Of a DNA stretch of 64,000 nucleotides, positions 51,156 through 60,316 are shown in pieces. Each line of letters starts with the position of its first letter. Position 1 is the first letter of the stretch. Source of the stretch: RGIG1681 sp045650505 (GTDB lineage: Bacteria > Bacillota > Clostridia > Christensenellales > UBA1242). The stretch spans positions 101,161 to 165,160 of the forward strand of contig JAZRRE010000031.1 of NCBI GenBank assembly GCA_045650505.1, written 5' to 3'. The notes under the pieces are model-generated. The model worked only from the letters and a program-made list of their open reading frames with translations. It did no database searches and had not been told where the DNA came from. Made by a program: the position numbers and the translations under genes.

Positions 51156-52187
51156 ATGGCAAATATTAAAGTTGCAATTAACGGATTTGGTAGAATTGGT
51201 AGACTTGCATTCAGACAAATGTTTGGTGCTAAAGGCTATGAAATCGTTGCAATCAACGACCTCACAAGTCCAAAAATGCTTGCTCATCTTTTAAAATATG
51301 ATTCTGCTCAAGGACCATATGCACTTGCAAGCAAAGTTCAATCATCAGAAGAAGGCGCTGCTGAAGGCTGGATTTCAGTTGATGGACACAAAATTAGAAT
51401 CTATGCAGAAAAAGACGCAGTTAACTGCCCATGGAAAGCACTTGGCGTTGATGTAGTTTTAGAGTGCACAGGTTTCTATTGCTCAAAAGAAAAATCAATG
51501 GCTCACATTCAAGCTGGTGCTAAAAAGGTTATCATTTCTGCTCCTGCTGGAAAAGACCTTCCAACAATCGTTTATTCAGTTAACGAAAAAACATTAAAGA
51601 AAACAGACACAATCATTTCTGCTGCAAGCTGCACAACAAACTGCTTGGCTCCAATGGCAAAAGCACTTAACGATGCTTTCCCAATTCAATCAGGCATTAT
51701 GACAACTGTTCACGCTTACACAGGTGACCAAATGGTTCTTGATGGTCCACACAGAAAAGGGGATTTAAGAAGAGCTAGAGCTGCTGCTGTTAACATTGTT
51801 CCAAACTCAACAGGTGCTGCAAAAGCTATTGGTCTTGTTATTCCTGAACTTGATGGCAAACTCATCGGTTCTGCACAACGTGTTCCTGTTCCAACAGGTT
51901 CAACAACACTTTTAGTTGCTGTTGTTAAAGGCAAAGATGTTACTGCTGAAGCAATCAATGCTGCAATGAAGAAGCAAGCTTCTCCATCATTCGGCTACAA
52001 CACAGACCCAATCGTTTCTTGTGATATCATTGGAAGCACATATGGTTCTATCTTCGATGCAACTCAAACAATGGTTACAAAAGTTGCTGAAGACCTTTAT
52101 CAAGTTCAAGTTGTTGCTTGGTATGACAACGAAAACTCTTACACATCACAAATGGTAAGAACAATTAAATATTTTGCTGAATTATAA
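51156..52187 (+). CDS. gap: Type I glyceraldehyde-3-phosphate dehydrogenase
   Basis: A 343-residue NAD-dependent enzyme. NAD fold INGFGRIGRLAFR (8-20), catalytic Cys in SAASCTTNCLAP, and the TTVHAYTGDQ and WYDNENSYTSQMVRT blocks. AAAGGAG precedes the ATG. It is transcribed alone and ends at a terminator. Confidence 0.96.
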   Translation: MANIKVAINGFGRIGRLAFRQMFGAKGYEIVAINDLTSPKMLAHLLKYDSAQGPYALASKVQSSEEGAAEGWISVDGHKIRIYAEKDAVNCPWKALGVDVVLECTGFYCSKEKSMAHIQAGAKKVIISAPAGKDLPTIVYSVNEKTLKKTDTIISAASCTTNCLAPMAKALNDAFPIQSGIMTTVHAYTGDQMVLDGPHRKGDLRRARAAAVNIVPNSTGAAKAIGLVIPELDGKLIGSAQRVPVPTGSTTLLVAVVKGKDVTAEAINAAMKKQASPSFGYNTDPIVSCDIIGSTYGSIFDATQTMVTKVAEDLYQVQVVAWYDNENSYTSQMVRTIKYFAEL

Positions 52188-52206
52188 TAAATTCAAACAA
52201 ATAATT

Positions 52207-52232
52207 AAGCCGCCTTATGGGTGGCTTTTTTT
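52207..52232 (+). terminator. gap terminator
   Basis: AAGCCGCC/GGTGGCTT with one G-T pair, followed by seven T residues. Confidence 0.85.
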
Positions 52233-52245
52233 AGTTGTCAAAATA

Positions 52246-52274
52246 TTGATAATAATTTAGAATTATGGTATAAT
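52246..52274 (+). promoter_or_regulatory. Promoter of the 52299 gene
   Basis: TTGATA (52246-52251), a 17-bp spacer and TATAAT (52269-52274). Confidence 0.75.
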
Positions 52275-52298
52275 ACAAATGTTCAAAAGAGGAGTATT

Positions 52299-53456
52299 AT
52301 GATTGAAAATTATAAAATTGAAATTGATGAAACTACAAAAATTAAGAAAATCAAAAAAAGTAATTTAATTGTTAGACTTTCTATTCTTGGTGCGTTTTTG
52401 CTTACTGTTTTAATCACAGCGATAGTGATTTTTGCTGGGGCAAAAGTTTCGACTGTTGGAATTACGGGAGAAGGTGGTGTTCGAAGCCGAAATGGAAAAG
52501 TTTACACTTATAAAGAATTTGAGTTTGTTAATATAAAAGATGATAATTCAATAGAGATTATCAATGCTGAAGATTTTGTGCTTGAAAGAAATGGAAACAG
52601 AGTTCACGGTTCGCTTATCTCAACAGGAAATTTAGAAAATGCATCAGATGAATATAAGTTGATTTATGATGGAAAAGATAAATATATAAAAGTATATTTT
52701 GAAGGTTCTTATTACGGCTCACTCAATTTTTATTTCAAGGGTGAATTGTTAGATTATGTATCAAATTCAAATGATGCAGGTGGTACTTTTGGTGGTGCCT
52801 TAATTATTGAATTTTTAATTTTCGGCTTTATTTTTGCATTTGTTAGTGCAAAATTAAGCGGCAGATTATTTGCTAAAAATGGCGAAAGATATAAAGCTAT
52901 CAATGAAAAAATTGTGCTTAAATTAAAGGAAATTGATTTTAAAACAACAAAAACATTTGCATTATCTGGCAGACAATCAGGTTCAACAGAAATTGAAAAA
53001 ATGCTCATTTTTGTCGATGGAAAGAATAAAAAATTTGCATTTGTTGATTATTCTAAAAAACTTTTCAAGGTTGTTGATTATAAAGATTTAGTTAATTATA
53101 AACTTATTGAGAAGAATGGCACAGATATTGGTTCACAACTTCATTATAGCATTATTTTAGATTCAGCTTACACTACAACCTCAAGTAGAGATGTTTGCAA
53201 AAAATTGCAACTTGTGCTTGTGCTTAATGATGAAGAAGATTCAACAATAATTTATGAACTTGTTAAGTCAAGTCTTGGAATGGATACAGATAGATATAAA
53301 AGACTTTCAAATGAAATGATAGAACTTACTGCATTTTTAGACATTGTTGAAAAGAACACGCCAAAAGATAAACGCTTTATTTATTGCAAACATTGTGGAA
53401 CTAAAAATGATTATGATGCAAAAAAATGCTCGTCTTGTGGTGCTGCAATTGATTAA
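52299..53456 (+). CDS. Membrane protein with C-terminal zinc ribbon
   Basis: A 385-residue protein. Hydrophobic segments lie at about 22-45 (LIVRLSILGAFLLTVLITAI) and 165-185 (GALIIEFLIFGFIFAFVS); the part between them is polar beta-rich sequence probably outside the cell. The C-terminal 200 residues are cytosolic and end in a zinc ribbon, YCKHCGTKNDYDAKKCSSCG. The start is the ATG at 52299 with GAGGAG; an open frame further up is not conserved. Function unknown; monocistronic. Confidence 0.78.
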   Translation: MIENYKIEIDETTKIKKIKKSNLIVRLSILGAFLLTVLITAIVIFAGAKVSTVGITGEGGVRSRNGKVYTYKEFEFVNIKDDNSIEIINAEDFVLERNGNRVHGSLISTGNLENASDEYKLIYDGKDKYIKVYFEGSYYGSLNFYFKGELLDYVSNSNDAGGTFGGALIIEFLIFGFIFAFVSAKLSGRLFAKNGERYKAINEKIVLKLKEIDFKTTKTFALSGRQSGSTEIEKMLIFVDGKNKKFAFVDYSKKLFKVVDYKDLVNYKLIEKNGTDIGSQLHYSIILDSAYTTTSSRDVCKKLQLVLVLNDEEDSTIIYELVKSSLGMDTDRYKRLSNEMIELTAFLDIVEKNTPKDKRFIYCKHCGTKNDYDAKKCSSCGAAID

Positions 53457-53460
53457 AAAT

Positions 53461-53488
53461 GAAAGGGTTTCAAGCCCTTTCTTTTTTT
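53461..53488 (+). terminator. Terminator of the 52299 gene
   Basis: GAAAGGG/CCCTTTC stem followed by seven T residues. Confidence 0.85.
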
Positions 53489-53525
53489 GTGCATAATTTT
53501 AAAACTTAATTTTTAAAATTTTTTA

Positions 53526-53554
53526 TTGACAATTAAAAACAGTTGTTGTATCAT
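53526..53554 (+). promoter_or_regulatory. Promoter of the GntR/ABC operon
   Basis: Consensus TTGACA (53526-53531), a 17-bp spacer and TATCAT (53549-53554), directly abutting the palindromic operator. Confidence 0.82.
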
Positions 53555-53574
53555 TGTATTAGTTAAGTAATACA
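53555..53574. promoter_or_regulatory. Palindromic operator, likely autoregulation by the GntR-type protein
   Basis: A perfect inverted repeat TGTATTA-n6-TAATACA begins right after the -10 box and covers the expected transcription start. The adjacent gene codes for a YtrA-type GntR regulator, so it is probably the repressor binding site. Confidence 0.75.
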
Positions 53575-53606
53575 GTGAAATATAAATTGTATCAAAGGAA
53601 ACAGAT

Positions 53607-53966
53607 ATGGGATATAATTTTTCAAATGATAAACCGATATTTTTACAACTTGCTGATGTGATTAAAAGTGATATCGTGAGTGGCAAATTTAAAATAACAG
53701 AAAAACTTCCATCAGTTCGTGACTTTGCATTTTTGTATGGGGTGAATCCAAACACCGTTCAAAAGGCACTTCAAATTTTGGAAGATGAGGGACTTATTGT
53801 AACCGATAGAACAAATGGAAAATTTGTTGCAGGAAGCACCGAAAAAATTGAAGCACAAAAATCAAAAACAATAACGCAAGAAATTGATTTATTTATTGAA
53901 AAAATGAAATCACTCGGGCTTGGGCTTGATGAAATTAAAAATTTAATAAATAACAGGGGAGAGTAA
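53607..53966 (+). CDS. GntR-family regulator, YtrA type
   Basis: A 119-residue protein with the GntR winged helix: IFLQLADVIKSDIVSGKF, KLPSVRDFAFLYGVNPNTVQKALQILEDEGLI and TDRTNGKFVA (5-75). The short C-terminal dimerisation helix lacks a ligand-binding domain, as in YtrA regulators that control ABC exporters of cell-envelope stress. It probably represses its own operon from the inverted repeat. The next gene starts 2 nt later. Confidence 0.92.
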   Translation: MGYNFSNDKPIFLQLADVIKSDIVSGKFKITEKLPSVRDFAFLYGVNPNTVQKALQILEDEGLIVTDRTNGKFVAGSTEKIEAQKSKTITQEIDLFIEKMKSLGLGLDEIKNLINNRGE

Positions 53967-53968
53967 AA

Positions 53969-54670
53969 ATGAGCATTATTTTAGAATATAAAAATGTAAA
54001 CAAAAACTTTGATGAAAAAGAAGTTTTGAAAGATGTGAACTTAAAAATTGAATCGAATAAAATTGTTGGGCTTCTTGGCAAAAATGGAAGTGGAAAATCA
54101 ACACTTTTCAAACTTGCAAATGATTTGCTTGTGCCAACAAGTGGAGAAGTTTTGATTGATGGCAAACCTGTTTCGGTGGAAAGCAAAAATATGGTTTCAT
54201 ATCTTCCAGAACGTTCATATTTAGAACCTAATTTAAAGGTTAGTGATGCAATTAAATTGTTTGAAACTTTTTATGAGGATTTTGACAGCAAAAAAGCAGA
54301 AAAACTTTTAAAAGACCTTGAACTTGACCGTGAAATGCGTCTTTCAAAAATGAGCAAGGGTATGAAAGAAAAAGTTCAACTTGTGCTTGTTATGAGCAGA
54401 AAGGCAAAAATCTACATTTTAGACGAACCTCTTGGTGGTGTTGACCCAGCAAGCAGAGATTACATTTTGCAAACAATCCTCAAAAACTTTGATGAAAATG
54501 CAACTCTTTTAATTTCAACACATATGGTTGCTGATATTGAAAAGATTTTAGATGAAGTTATTTTCATTGATAATGGCAAAATTGTGCTTCAAGAAAATGC
54601 TGATGAACTTCGCGGCAAAGAAAAGGGTTCAATCGATGAAATTTTCAGGAGGAAATTTTATGTTAAGTAA
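53969..54670 (+). CDS. ABC transporter ATP-binding protein
   Basis: A 233-residue ATPase: Walker A GLLGKNGSGKSTL (about 34-46), degenerate signature LSKMSKGMKEKVQL, Walker B KIYILDEPLGGVDP, and the switch His in LISTHMVADIE. This matches the YtrB-like group of ABC-2 exporters. It couples to the permease, which overlaps by 11 nt. Confidence 0.93.
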   Translation: MSIILEYKNVNKNFDEKEVLKDVNLKIESNKIVGLLGKNGSGKSTLFKLANDLLVPTSGEVLIDGKPVSVESKNMVSYLPERSYLEPNLKVSDAIKLFETFYEDFDSKKAEKLLKDLELDREMRLSKMSKGMKEKVQLVLVMSRKAKIYILDEPLGGVDPASRDYILQTILKNFDENATLLISTHMVADIEKILDEVIFIDNGKIVLQENADELRGKEKGSIDEIFRRKFYVK

Positions 54671-55445
54671 ACTTTTAAAAAGAGATTTAAAAAAGAATAT
54701 GCGCTGGATGTGGATTTTGTTTGTGGGCACAATTGTGTTTGCAGCAGTGTCAAGAGGCGCAAAAGAACTTGGCGAAAATGTTGCATTTTTCAAAATGATA
54801 GGTATTTTTCTTGAAGGCGTGTTTTATGGCCTTGCAATCAACCTTATTATTCAACCATTTTTGAGAAATTTTTTAAATTTTCATAAATCGTTTTACAGTG
54901 ATGAGTCTTATTTAACTCACACACTACCGGTTACCAAAAATGCACTTATAAATTCGAAATATTTAACAGCACTCATTGAAATTTTGGCTGGTTTTGGTTC
55001 ACTTATTGTTTCACTTTTGATTATGTATGCTGGTCCAAACTTTACACAAGTTTTAAAACTTTTATTCTCAACTTTAATCACAGGTGAGTTTTCACTTTCA
55101 CTTGCACTTATTGGCGTTGTTGTGCTTATTATTGTTGAATTTTTAATGTTTATTTCTATTATTGATTTTGCGATTGTTGTTGGTTTTAAATCAAAAGAAA
55201 AAAGAATTTTAAAATCATTTTTAATCACAGCTGGCTGTGCGTTTGCAGCAATCACAGTGCTTGCAATTTCATTGGTAATTGTTTTGGCGATAAACGGAAT
55301 CAAATTCACAACAACTTCGCTTGTGCTTTCAGCAACAGCATTTTATAGTGTGATTGTCACAGCAATTATTATTTATTCAGCTATTTCAATTTTATTTTAT
55401 TTCTTGGCTAAAAAAGAATTTAACAAAGGCGTTAATGTTGACTAA
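54660..55445 (+). CDS. ABC-2 type permease
   Basis: A 261-residue membrane protein with about six hydrophobic segments (first about 17-35). The start is the ATG at 54660, overlapping the ATPase stop, with AGGAGG 8 nt upstream. Together with the GntR regulator and ATPase it forms a YtrABC-like unit, probably responding to envelope-targeting compounds; the substrate is unknown. Confidence 0.88.
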   Translation: MLSKLLKRDLKKNMRWMWILFVGTIVFAAVSRGAKELGENVAFFKMIGIFLEGVFYGLAINLIIQPFLRNFLNFHKSFYSDESYLTHTLPVTKNALINSKYLTALIEILAGFGSLIVSLLIMYAGPNFTQVLKLLFSTLITGEFSLSLALIGVVVLIIVEFLMFISIIDFAIVVGFKSKEKRILKSFLITAGCAFAAITVLAISLVIVLAINGIKFTTTSLVLSATAFYSVIVTAIIIYSAISILFYFLAKKEFNKGVNVD

Positions 55446-55468
55446 TTTAACAATATTTATTAATTAAG

Positions 55469-55502
55469 AGAATTAGAGCAGAAATGTTCTAATTCTTTTT
55501 TT
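55469..55502 (+). terminator. Terminator of the GntR/ABC operon
   Basis: The stem AGAATTAGA/TCTAATTCT (55469-55477/55488-55496) with a T-run. Confidence 0.88.
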
Positions 55503-55508
55503 AAAGGT

Positions 55509-55538
55509 TAGACAAATTTTAAAATTAAGTGTTATAAT
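55509..55538 (+). promoter_or_regulatory. Promoter of the lipoprotein gene
   Basis: TAGACA (55509-55514), an 18-bp spacer and TATAAT (55533-55538); AAGGAG before the ATG. Confidence 0.65.
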
Positions 55539-55568
55539 GGTATTGTTATAAAAACAAAGGAGATAAAA

Positions 55569-56339
55569 ATGAAAAAGATTTTTAATTTAATGATTGCATT
55601 TATTTGCGTATTATGTACTACTATGTTTGTTGGTTGTGATAATGCTAAATGTGAGCATACTGCAAGTGAAGATTGGGTAATGAATAACACACACCATTGG
55701 CATGAGTGTATTGAGTGTAATGAAAAGATGGATATGGCAAAACATGATTGGGAAGAAATTGTAATAGAAAACATTTCATCACAAAAGGACTTGGTATTAT
55801 ATGTATGCAAGGGTTGTGGTATGAAAGAATTTGATATATTTACCGTAACTGAACAAGAGTGGAATTTTGCACTCAATTTAAGTAGCTTTGATAAAGTTCA
55901 AGTGAATGCTCAAGGTAAAGACGAAAGTGGAAATGTTGTAGAAGCAACTATAACAAGAATCAAAGATGGCGATATTTTGTTAGAAACAATTATAGAAGAT
56001 AGTGTAGAAACTAATGAATACTTTTCAAAAGAAAGTGATAAATATTATTCATATACTAAATCTGGTAATGATTGGATTAAGACAGAAATTGAGCAAGTTG
56101 ACTATGAAGAAAAACTAAATCTTTTAAATGTAACTTGGAGGTATTCTGATTTTTCTTATAACAAATATACAAAAGCTTATGAGTATAATTATGAAGTTAA
56201 TAATACTTCAGCGTTACTTCAAATTTATTTTAAAAATGGAAGATTTACACAATTTAAAGTTACTTTATCTGATGGTTCTTCTGAAATATATACCATTGAA
56301 TATGATAATGTTGAACTAGAATTACCGATTGTTGATTAA
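55569..56339 (+). CDS. Secreted lipoprotein with an HWHEC-type cysteine/histidine segment
   Basis: A 256-residue lipoprotein precursor: basic MKK start, hydrophobic core (5-20) and lipobox FVGC with Cys23. Residues 26-85 contain HHWHECIECNEKMDMAKHDW and CKGCG, a metal-binding-looking pattern like the HWHxC repeats seen in surface proteins of gut Bacillota. The rest is beta-rich polar sequence. It is anchored outside the cell; function unknown. Its codon use is AT-rich (ATA, TTA, GTA), unlike housekeeping neighbours, so it may be recently acquired. Confidence 0.82.
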   Translation: MKKIFNLMIAFICVLCTTMFVGCDNAKCEHTASEDWVMNNTHHWHECIECNEKMDMAKHDWEEIVIENISSQKDLVLYVCKGCGMKEFDIFTVTEQEWNFALNLSSFDKVQVNAQGKDESGNVVEATITRIKDGDILLETIIEDSVETNEYFSKESDKYYSYTKSGNDWIKTEIEQVDYEEKLNLLNVTWRYSDFSYNKYTKAYEYNYEVNNTSALLQIYFKNGRFTQFKVTLSDGSSEIYTIEYDNVELELPIVD

Positions 56340-56369
56340 TAGATTTTGTTTCACTAGTTTCAAAAATAA

Positions 56370-56397
56370 AAACCACCAAATTTTGGTGGTTTTTTTG
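56370..56397. terminator. Bidirectional terminator between the lipoprotein and SDR genes
   Basis: AAACCACCAAA/TTTGGTGGTTT stem with a T-run. Confidence 0.9.
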
Positions 56398-56407
56398 TGT
56401 TTGTTGA

Positions 56408-57208
56408 TTATGGGCGAAGACCAAGTCCACCTTCAAGGGTAACTGTTTCACCGGTCATAAACTTGAAGTCTGGTGATGCAAGTTGAACGCAAACTCTTCC
56501 AATTTCAAGTTCGCTATCGCCGAAGTGGCCGATTGGTGGAGTTTTTACATTTGCTTTGAATGCATCTGGATATTCATTTGCAAACTTTTCAAGTTGAGCT
56601 GTCCAAGCAAGAGGGCAAACAACATTAACATTGATGTTATCTTTAGCCCATTCAGTTGCAGCAACACGAGTTAAGCCGCGAATGCCTTCTTTTGCAGCAG
56701 CATAAGCACATTGACCATAGTTTCCAAAAAGACCAGCGCCTGAAGCAAAGTTGATAACAGAACCTTGTGTTTCTTTAAGGTGAGGGTAGCAAGCCTTCAT
56801 ATAATAGAAACTTGCATAAAGTCCTGAATACATTGCAAGGTTAAATTGGTCTGTTGTGTGGTTTTCAAGTGTAATGCCTGAAGCTGATGCTTGTGCATTG
56901 TTGATGAGAACGTCAATTCTTCCAAACTTTTTCATTGTCTCTTGCACAACCATATTTGCAACTGCTTCATTGTCAGCACCAGCATTGATGTCTGCAACAA
57001 GTGTTAAAACTTTAATTTTATAATTCTTTTCAAGTTCTGCTTTTGCATCAAGAAGTTTTTGTTCATTTCTTCCTGTGATTACAAGGTTTGCACCTTCTTT
57101 TGCGTAAGCTGTTGCGATTCCATAGCCAATAGAACCACATTTTCCATCAGATAGCACGGCTCTGCCTGCACCTGTGATAATGGCGGTTTTTCCTTTTAAA
57201 AATCCCAT
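56408..57208 (-). CDS. Short-chain dehydrogenase/reductase
   Basis: A 266-residue SDR. NAD(P)-binding GxxxGxG lies in GAGRAVLSDGKCGSIGYGIA, with an inserted loop between the glycines; NNAQASASG, the catalytic Ser in FASGAG and YAAAK (Tyr/Lys) follow. A GGxxxxP-like end (GGLGLRP) closes it. It resembles enoyl-reductase or sugar/steroid SDRs, but the substrate cannot be read. The start is the ATG at 57208 with GGAGAATT; the longer frame is non-conserved. Confidence 0.88.
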   Translation of the reverse strand: MGFLKGKTAIITGAGRAVLSDGKCGSIGYGIATAYAKEGANLVITGRNEQKLLDAKAELEKNYKIKVLTLVADINAGADNEAVANMVVQETMKKFGRIDVLINNAQASASGITLENHTTDQFNLAMYSGLYASFYYMKACYPHLKETQGSVINFASGAGLFGNYGQCAYAAAKEGIRGLTRVAATEWAKDNINVNVVCPLAWTAQLEKFANEYPDAFKANVKTPPIGHFGDSELEIGRVCVQLASPDFKFMTGETVTLEGGLGLRP

Positions 57209-57309
57209 AATAAATTCTCCTTTTTTATTATTTACAATTTTGATTATAAACAAAATGGTAAATACTAGCAAATAAATTACGCACGAAAGTAACTTATTTT
57301 AATATTTTA

Positions 57310-57338
57310 TTGAAAACAAAAAAGTTTTGTGATATAAT
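57310..57338 (+). promoter_or_regulatory. Promoter of the 57369 gene
   Basis: TTGAAA (57310-57315), a 17-bp spacer and TATAAT (57333-57338), with GGGGAG before the ATG. Confidence 0.8.
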
Positions 57339-57368
57339 TATATTATTAAAACTATGGGGAGTTAAATC

Positions 57369-58778
57369 ATGAAAGAAGGATTAAATCTTGACGGCATTAA
57401 ACTTGCACTTAAATTGAAGTTTGAAAAAGTTAAACCATTTGTTGAAAAAGAATACAAAAGACCGGCTGAAGCAAAAGCACCTTATGTGTCTGCAGAGTGT
57501 CCTGAAAAACTTAAATCTCTTGCTGAAAGACTTGTGGCTATTCAAACTTTAAATGGTGAAATTAAAACTGAAGACATTGAAAAGAATGATGTTTATAAAA
57601 TCAAAGATATGTCGAGAGAGCCATACAAGTTATCATTTAGAGATGCAATTTCATTTATGGTTGAAAATGCTTACTTTGTTGATTTTGATGTGGTTAACGC
57701 ACGACACATTTTAAGATTTTTAAATGAGTTTGAAGAAATATATAATAAATTTTATGCACAAAATGGGGCGGTTCCATTAAATGCATTCAGCACTGAAACT
57801 AGACTATTTATTAAAAACTTAAAATCAGGGCTTTCAAAAGAAGAAGTTATGAGAACTATTTTAGAAGTCTATGCACCTGAACACGCTGATGTGAAAATGG
57901 AACATCATAATTATGAACTTGTTCCAAAGTCGCCACTCACTGAAGAAGAAATTGATAGAATTGTTGCTGAACTTTCTTCGATTGCAAAAGATGGTAATAT
58001 TGATGCTTTGTTTTCAAATAAATATGAGCCATATTTCAAAAAACTTTGTGAAAGACTTAAGATGTCGGGTTACACATTCAACTCATTTATCACAAGGCAC
58101 ACAAATTTTGATTACACAATGTGTTTTAAGTGTGACATTGTTAAAGCAACAAAACAAATGTGTGAAAGTTATTATGACCAATTTGGCACAACGGTTGGTA
58201 TTCAATATAAAGACCCTTATCTTTATAACAAAATTGAGCTTGCAAAAGAAATTTTGGGTGTTTACACAATAAGTGAAGTGCTTCAAGAAATGGGTATAGA
58301 AAGTGATAACTATGACACTTCAAAACATACACTTTCAGAAGAAATTATTTTAAAGCGTGAAAAGGCTCTTTTTGCAAAACTTGGAGAAATTTATCCAGAC
58401 AAGTTCATAACTTTAAAGTCAAGCATTAATGAAAGTGAACTTTATGAAGAATTATTGTTTTTGGCAAGGCGTAGAAAATTTGCAAATGTAAATGACTATC
58501 TTGCAACAAAGGGTTTTTCAAGAGATATGAATTACAATGCAAAAGTTAACAGAAATATGTATTTAAGTGAAAGAGATATTGTTCATTATGGATTTTTAAA
58601 ATATGCTAAAACACCTGAAGATGTTGAAAAGAAACTTGCAGACAAAGGTGTGGAACTTGCAGACCCTTATGTGAGTCTTGGTGTGTATAGAAAACTTGCA
58701 TTTGATGGTATTGATAGTGAAGTAAAATCAGAAACAAAATCTGCAATTAATAAAAATATGTTCGGCTCATTATCTTAA
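57369..58778 (+). CDS. Uncharacterised 469-residue protein
   Basis: Not recognised. It is a soluble, mostly helical protein rich in Lys, Glu and Tyr. Recognisable pieces: EYKRPAEAKAPYVSAECPEKLKSL near the N-terminus, a region with EAYAPEHADVK-like sequence at about 165-180, and a C-terminal half with YLSERDIVHYGFLKYAKTPEDVEKKL. It has no signal, Cys cluster or nucleotide-binding motif. Codon use is like the host. A strong promoter, a good ribosome site and a terminator make a one-gene unit. Confidence 0.75.
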   Translation: MKEGLNLDGIKLALKLKFEKVKPFVEKEYKRPAEAKAPYVSAECPEKLKSLAERLVAIQTLNGEIKTEDIEKNDVYKIKDMSREPYKLSFRDAISFMVENAYFVDFDVVNARHILRFLNEFEEIYNKFYAQNGAVPLNAFSTETRLFIKNLKSGLSKEEVMRTILEVYAPEHADVKMEHHNYELVPKSPLTEEEIDRIVAELSSIAKDGNIDALFSNKYEPYFKKLCERLKMSGYTFNSFITRHTNFDYTMCFKCDIVKATKQMCESYYDQFGTTVGIQYKDPYLYNKIELAKEILGVYTISEVLQEMGIESDNYDTSKHTLSEEIILKREKALFAKLGEIYPDKFITLKSSINESELYEELLFLARRRKFANVNDYLATKGFSRDMNYNAKVNRNMYLSERDIVHYGFLKYAKTPEDVEKKLADKGVELADPYVSLGVYRKLAFDGIDSEVKSETKSAINKNMFGSLS

Positions 58779-58797
58779 TTTACAATGTAGCAATGAA

Positions 58798-58824
58798 AAA
58801 CAAGGAGAAATCCTTGTTTTTTTT
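58798..58824 (+). terminator. Terminator of the 57369 gene
   Basis: AAACAAGGA/TCCTTGTTT stem followed by T residues. Confidence 0.88.
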
Positions 58825-58960
58825 ATTAATTATATGAAAATATTTGGGTTTGTGGCCTAAAATATATAAAGAAAAATCAAATATAAATTTACAAACTAAA
58901 ATATTTGTGATACACTTAAAATGAATTAAAATAACTAAAATAAGGATATTGGTGACTAAT

Positions 58961-60301
58961 ATGAAACAATGCCCAAGATGTTCTGCTGTGATTACATCAA
59001 AAATGGAAAAATGCGAAAAGTGTGGACTTCCACTTGATAGTGTTGATTTTTCTGATGAATTTGAAAAGCAAGAACTTGAAATGCAGAATAAAAAAGCTGA
59101 AAAAAAGGCTGAAAAAAGAGCAAAGAAACTTGCAAGAAAACAAGAACTTAAAGAAAAACGTGAAAGAGAATCTGTTTCAACAACAGACTTTTCTAAATTT
59201 GCCAGCAATGTAGAGCACGAAGAAGAACCTGAAGAATATATTGAAAAGAAAGGTCTTTTCGGTTCAAAAAAGAAGAAAAAGAAAAACAAACAAGAAAAGC
59301 CAAATTTTGAAATTGATGAAAATGGTGAATTTTATATCAGCACTTCTGATGTTGAAATTGTTGGTGAAGAAACCGGAAAACTCATTGAAGAACAACACTC
59401 AAAATCTTATAGTGTTAAAAAGGCACGTGGAGATTATAAAGAGCCAAAAATTAAATGGTGGGAAATCTATAAACTTGCTGACCGTGCATTTGCTAGAAGA
59501 AAAATCAAAAAAGAAGTTAACAAAGCTGCAAAAATTAAACCAGAATTTGTTAAGAAATCAAGTCTTTTAACCCGTGCAATCTTTTTAGGTTGGTGTGGTG
59601 CTCATAACTTTTATGCAAAAAACATAAAGAAGGGTTGGACATCAGTTATTTCACTCATTCTTTGGATGGGTATTGCATTCTTTGCATCATTTGTTCCATT
59701 CCTTTCAAAGATTCAAATTTCAGTTGGTGGTTGTGCTGGCTTTATTTGTATCTTTATTTGGTTTGGTGATATTTTCAATATTGCATTCAATTCATTTAAA
59801 TATAGATTGCAAAGAGAGAAATTTATTTTCTCACTCAACATTGAAACCAGAGCTAAGCTTGGCGAAAAATATATCGATTATGAACTTTATAAAAAACCTT
59901 GGTGGTTTAGATTTAAAGTTTGGTGTCAAAAGAAAAAACGCAACTATGAAGAATGGAAGCATGACCGCAGACAAAGACTTATTGAAAAAGAAAAAGCTAA
60001 ACTTGCAAAGCAAGAAGAAAAAGCAAAGATTGATGCAGAAATTGCTCGCCATGACGCGATGGAAGATGCTGAATTTGAAAAGAAAAAACAAGAAGAACGT
60101 GCAAAACTTATTATGGACGAGGGAATGGTTGCTGACCTTAAATCTTTTGGAAATGAAGACACAAAAGTTTTAAAGGCAGAAACAAATAAAACTGAAACAG
60201 AAGAAGTAAAAGAAGAAAACGAACCTAAACAAGAAAAGCCAAAAACAAAGGCTAAAGTTACAGTTAAAAAATCTACAAAAAATACAACAAAAAAGAAATA
60301 A
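58961..60301 (+). CDS. TM2-domain membrane protein with N-terminal zinc ribbon
   Basis: A 446-residue protein. Residues 1-25 form a zinc ribbon (CPRCSAVITSKMEKCEKCG). A Lys/Glu-rich coiled segment with KAEKKAEK repeats follows. The TM2 domain (about 200-285) has LTRAIFLGWCGAHNFYAKN, GWTSVISLILWMGIAFFASF and FIWFGDIFNIAFN, giving two or three membrane helices. A long basic coiled C-terminus (310-446) ends in KKSTKNTTKKK. Function unknown. I choose the ATG at 58961 over one four codons upstream because GGTGA is better spaced. Confidence 0.85.
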   Translation: MKQCPRCSAVITSKMEKCEKCGLPLDSVDFSDEFEKQELEMQNKKAEKKAEKRAKKLARKQELKEKRERESVSTTDFSKFASNVEHEEEPEEYIEKKGLFGSKKKKKKNKQEKPNFEIDENGEFYISTSDVEIVGEETGKLIEEQHSKSYSVKKARGDYKEPKIKWWEIYKLADRAFARRKIKKEVNKAAKIKPEFVKKSSLLTRAIFLGWCGAHNFYAKNIKKGWTSVISLILWMGIAFFASFVPFLSKIQISVGGCAGFICIFIWFGDIFNIAFNSFKYRLQREKFIFSLNIETRAKLGEKYIDYELYKKPWWFRFKVWCQKKKRNYEEWKHDRRQRLIEKEKAKLAKQEEKAKIDAEIARHDAMEDAEFEKKKQEERAKLIMDEGMVADLKSFGNEDTKVLKAETNKTETEEVKEENEPKQEKPKTKAKVTVKKSTKNTTKKK

Positions 60302-60316
60302 AAAATAGAGAAAAAT

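Noticed and set aside
58780..59289. Minus-strand open frame opposite the TM2-protein gene
   Set aside because: It is the complement of a Lys-rich coding region, low in complexity (poly-Phe), with no ribosome site.
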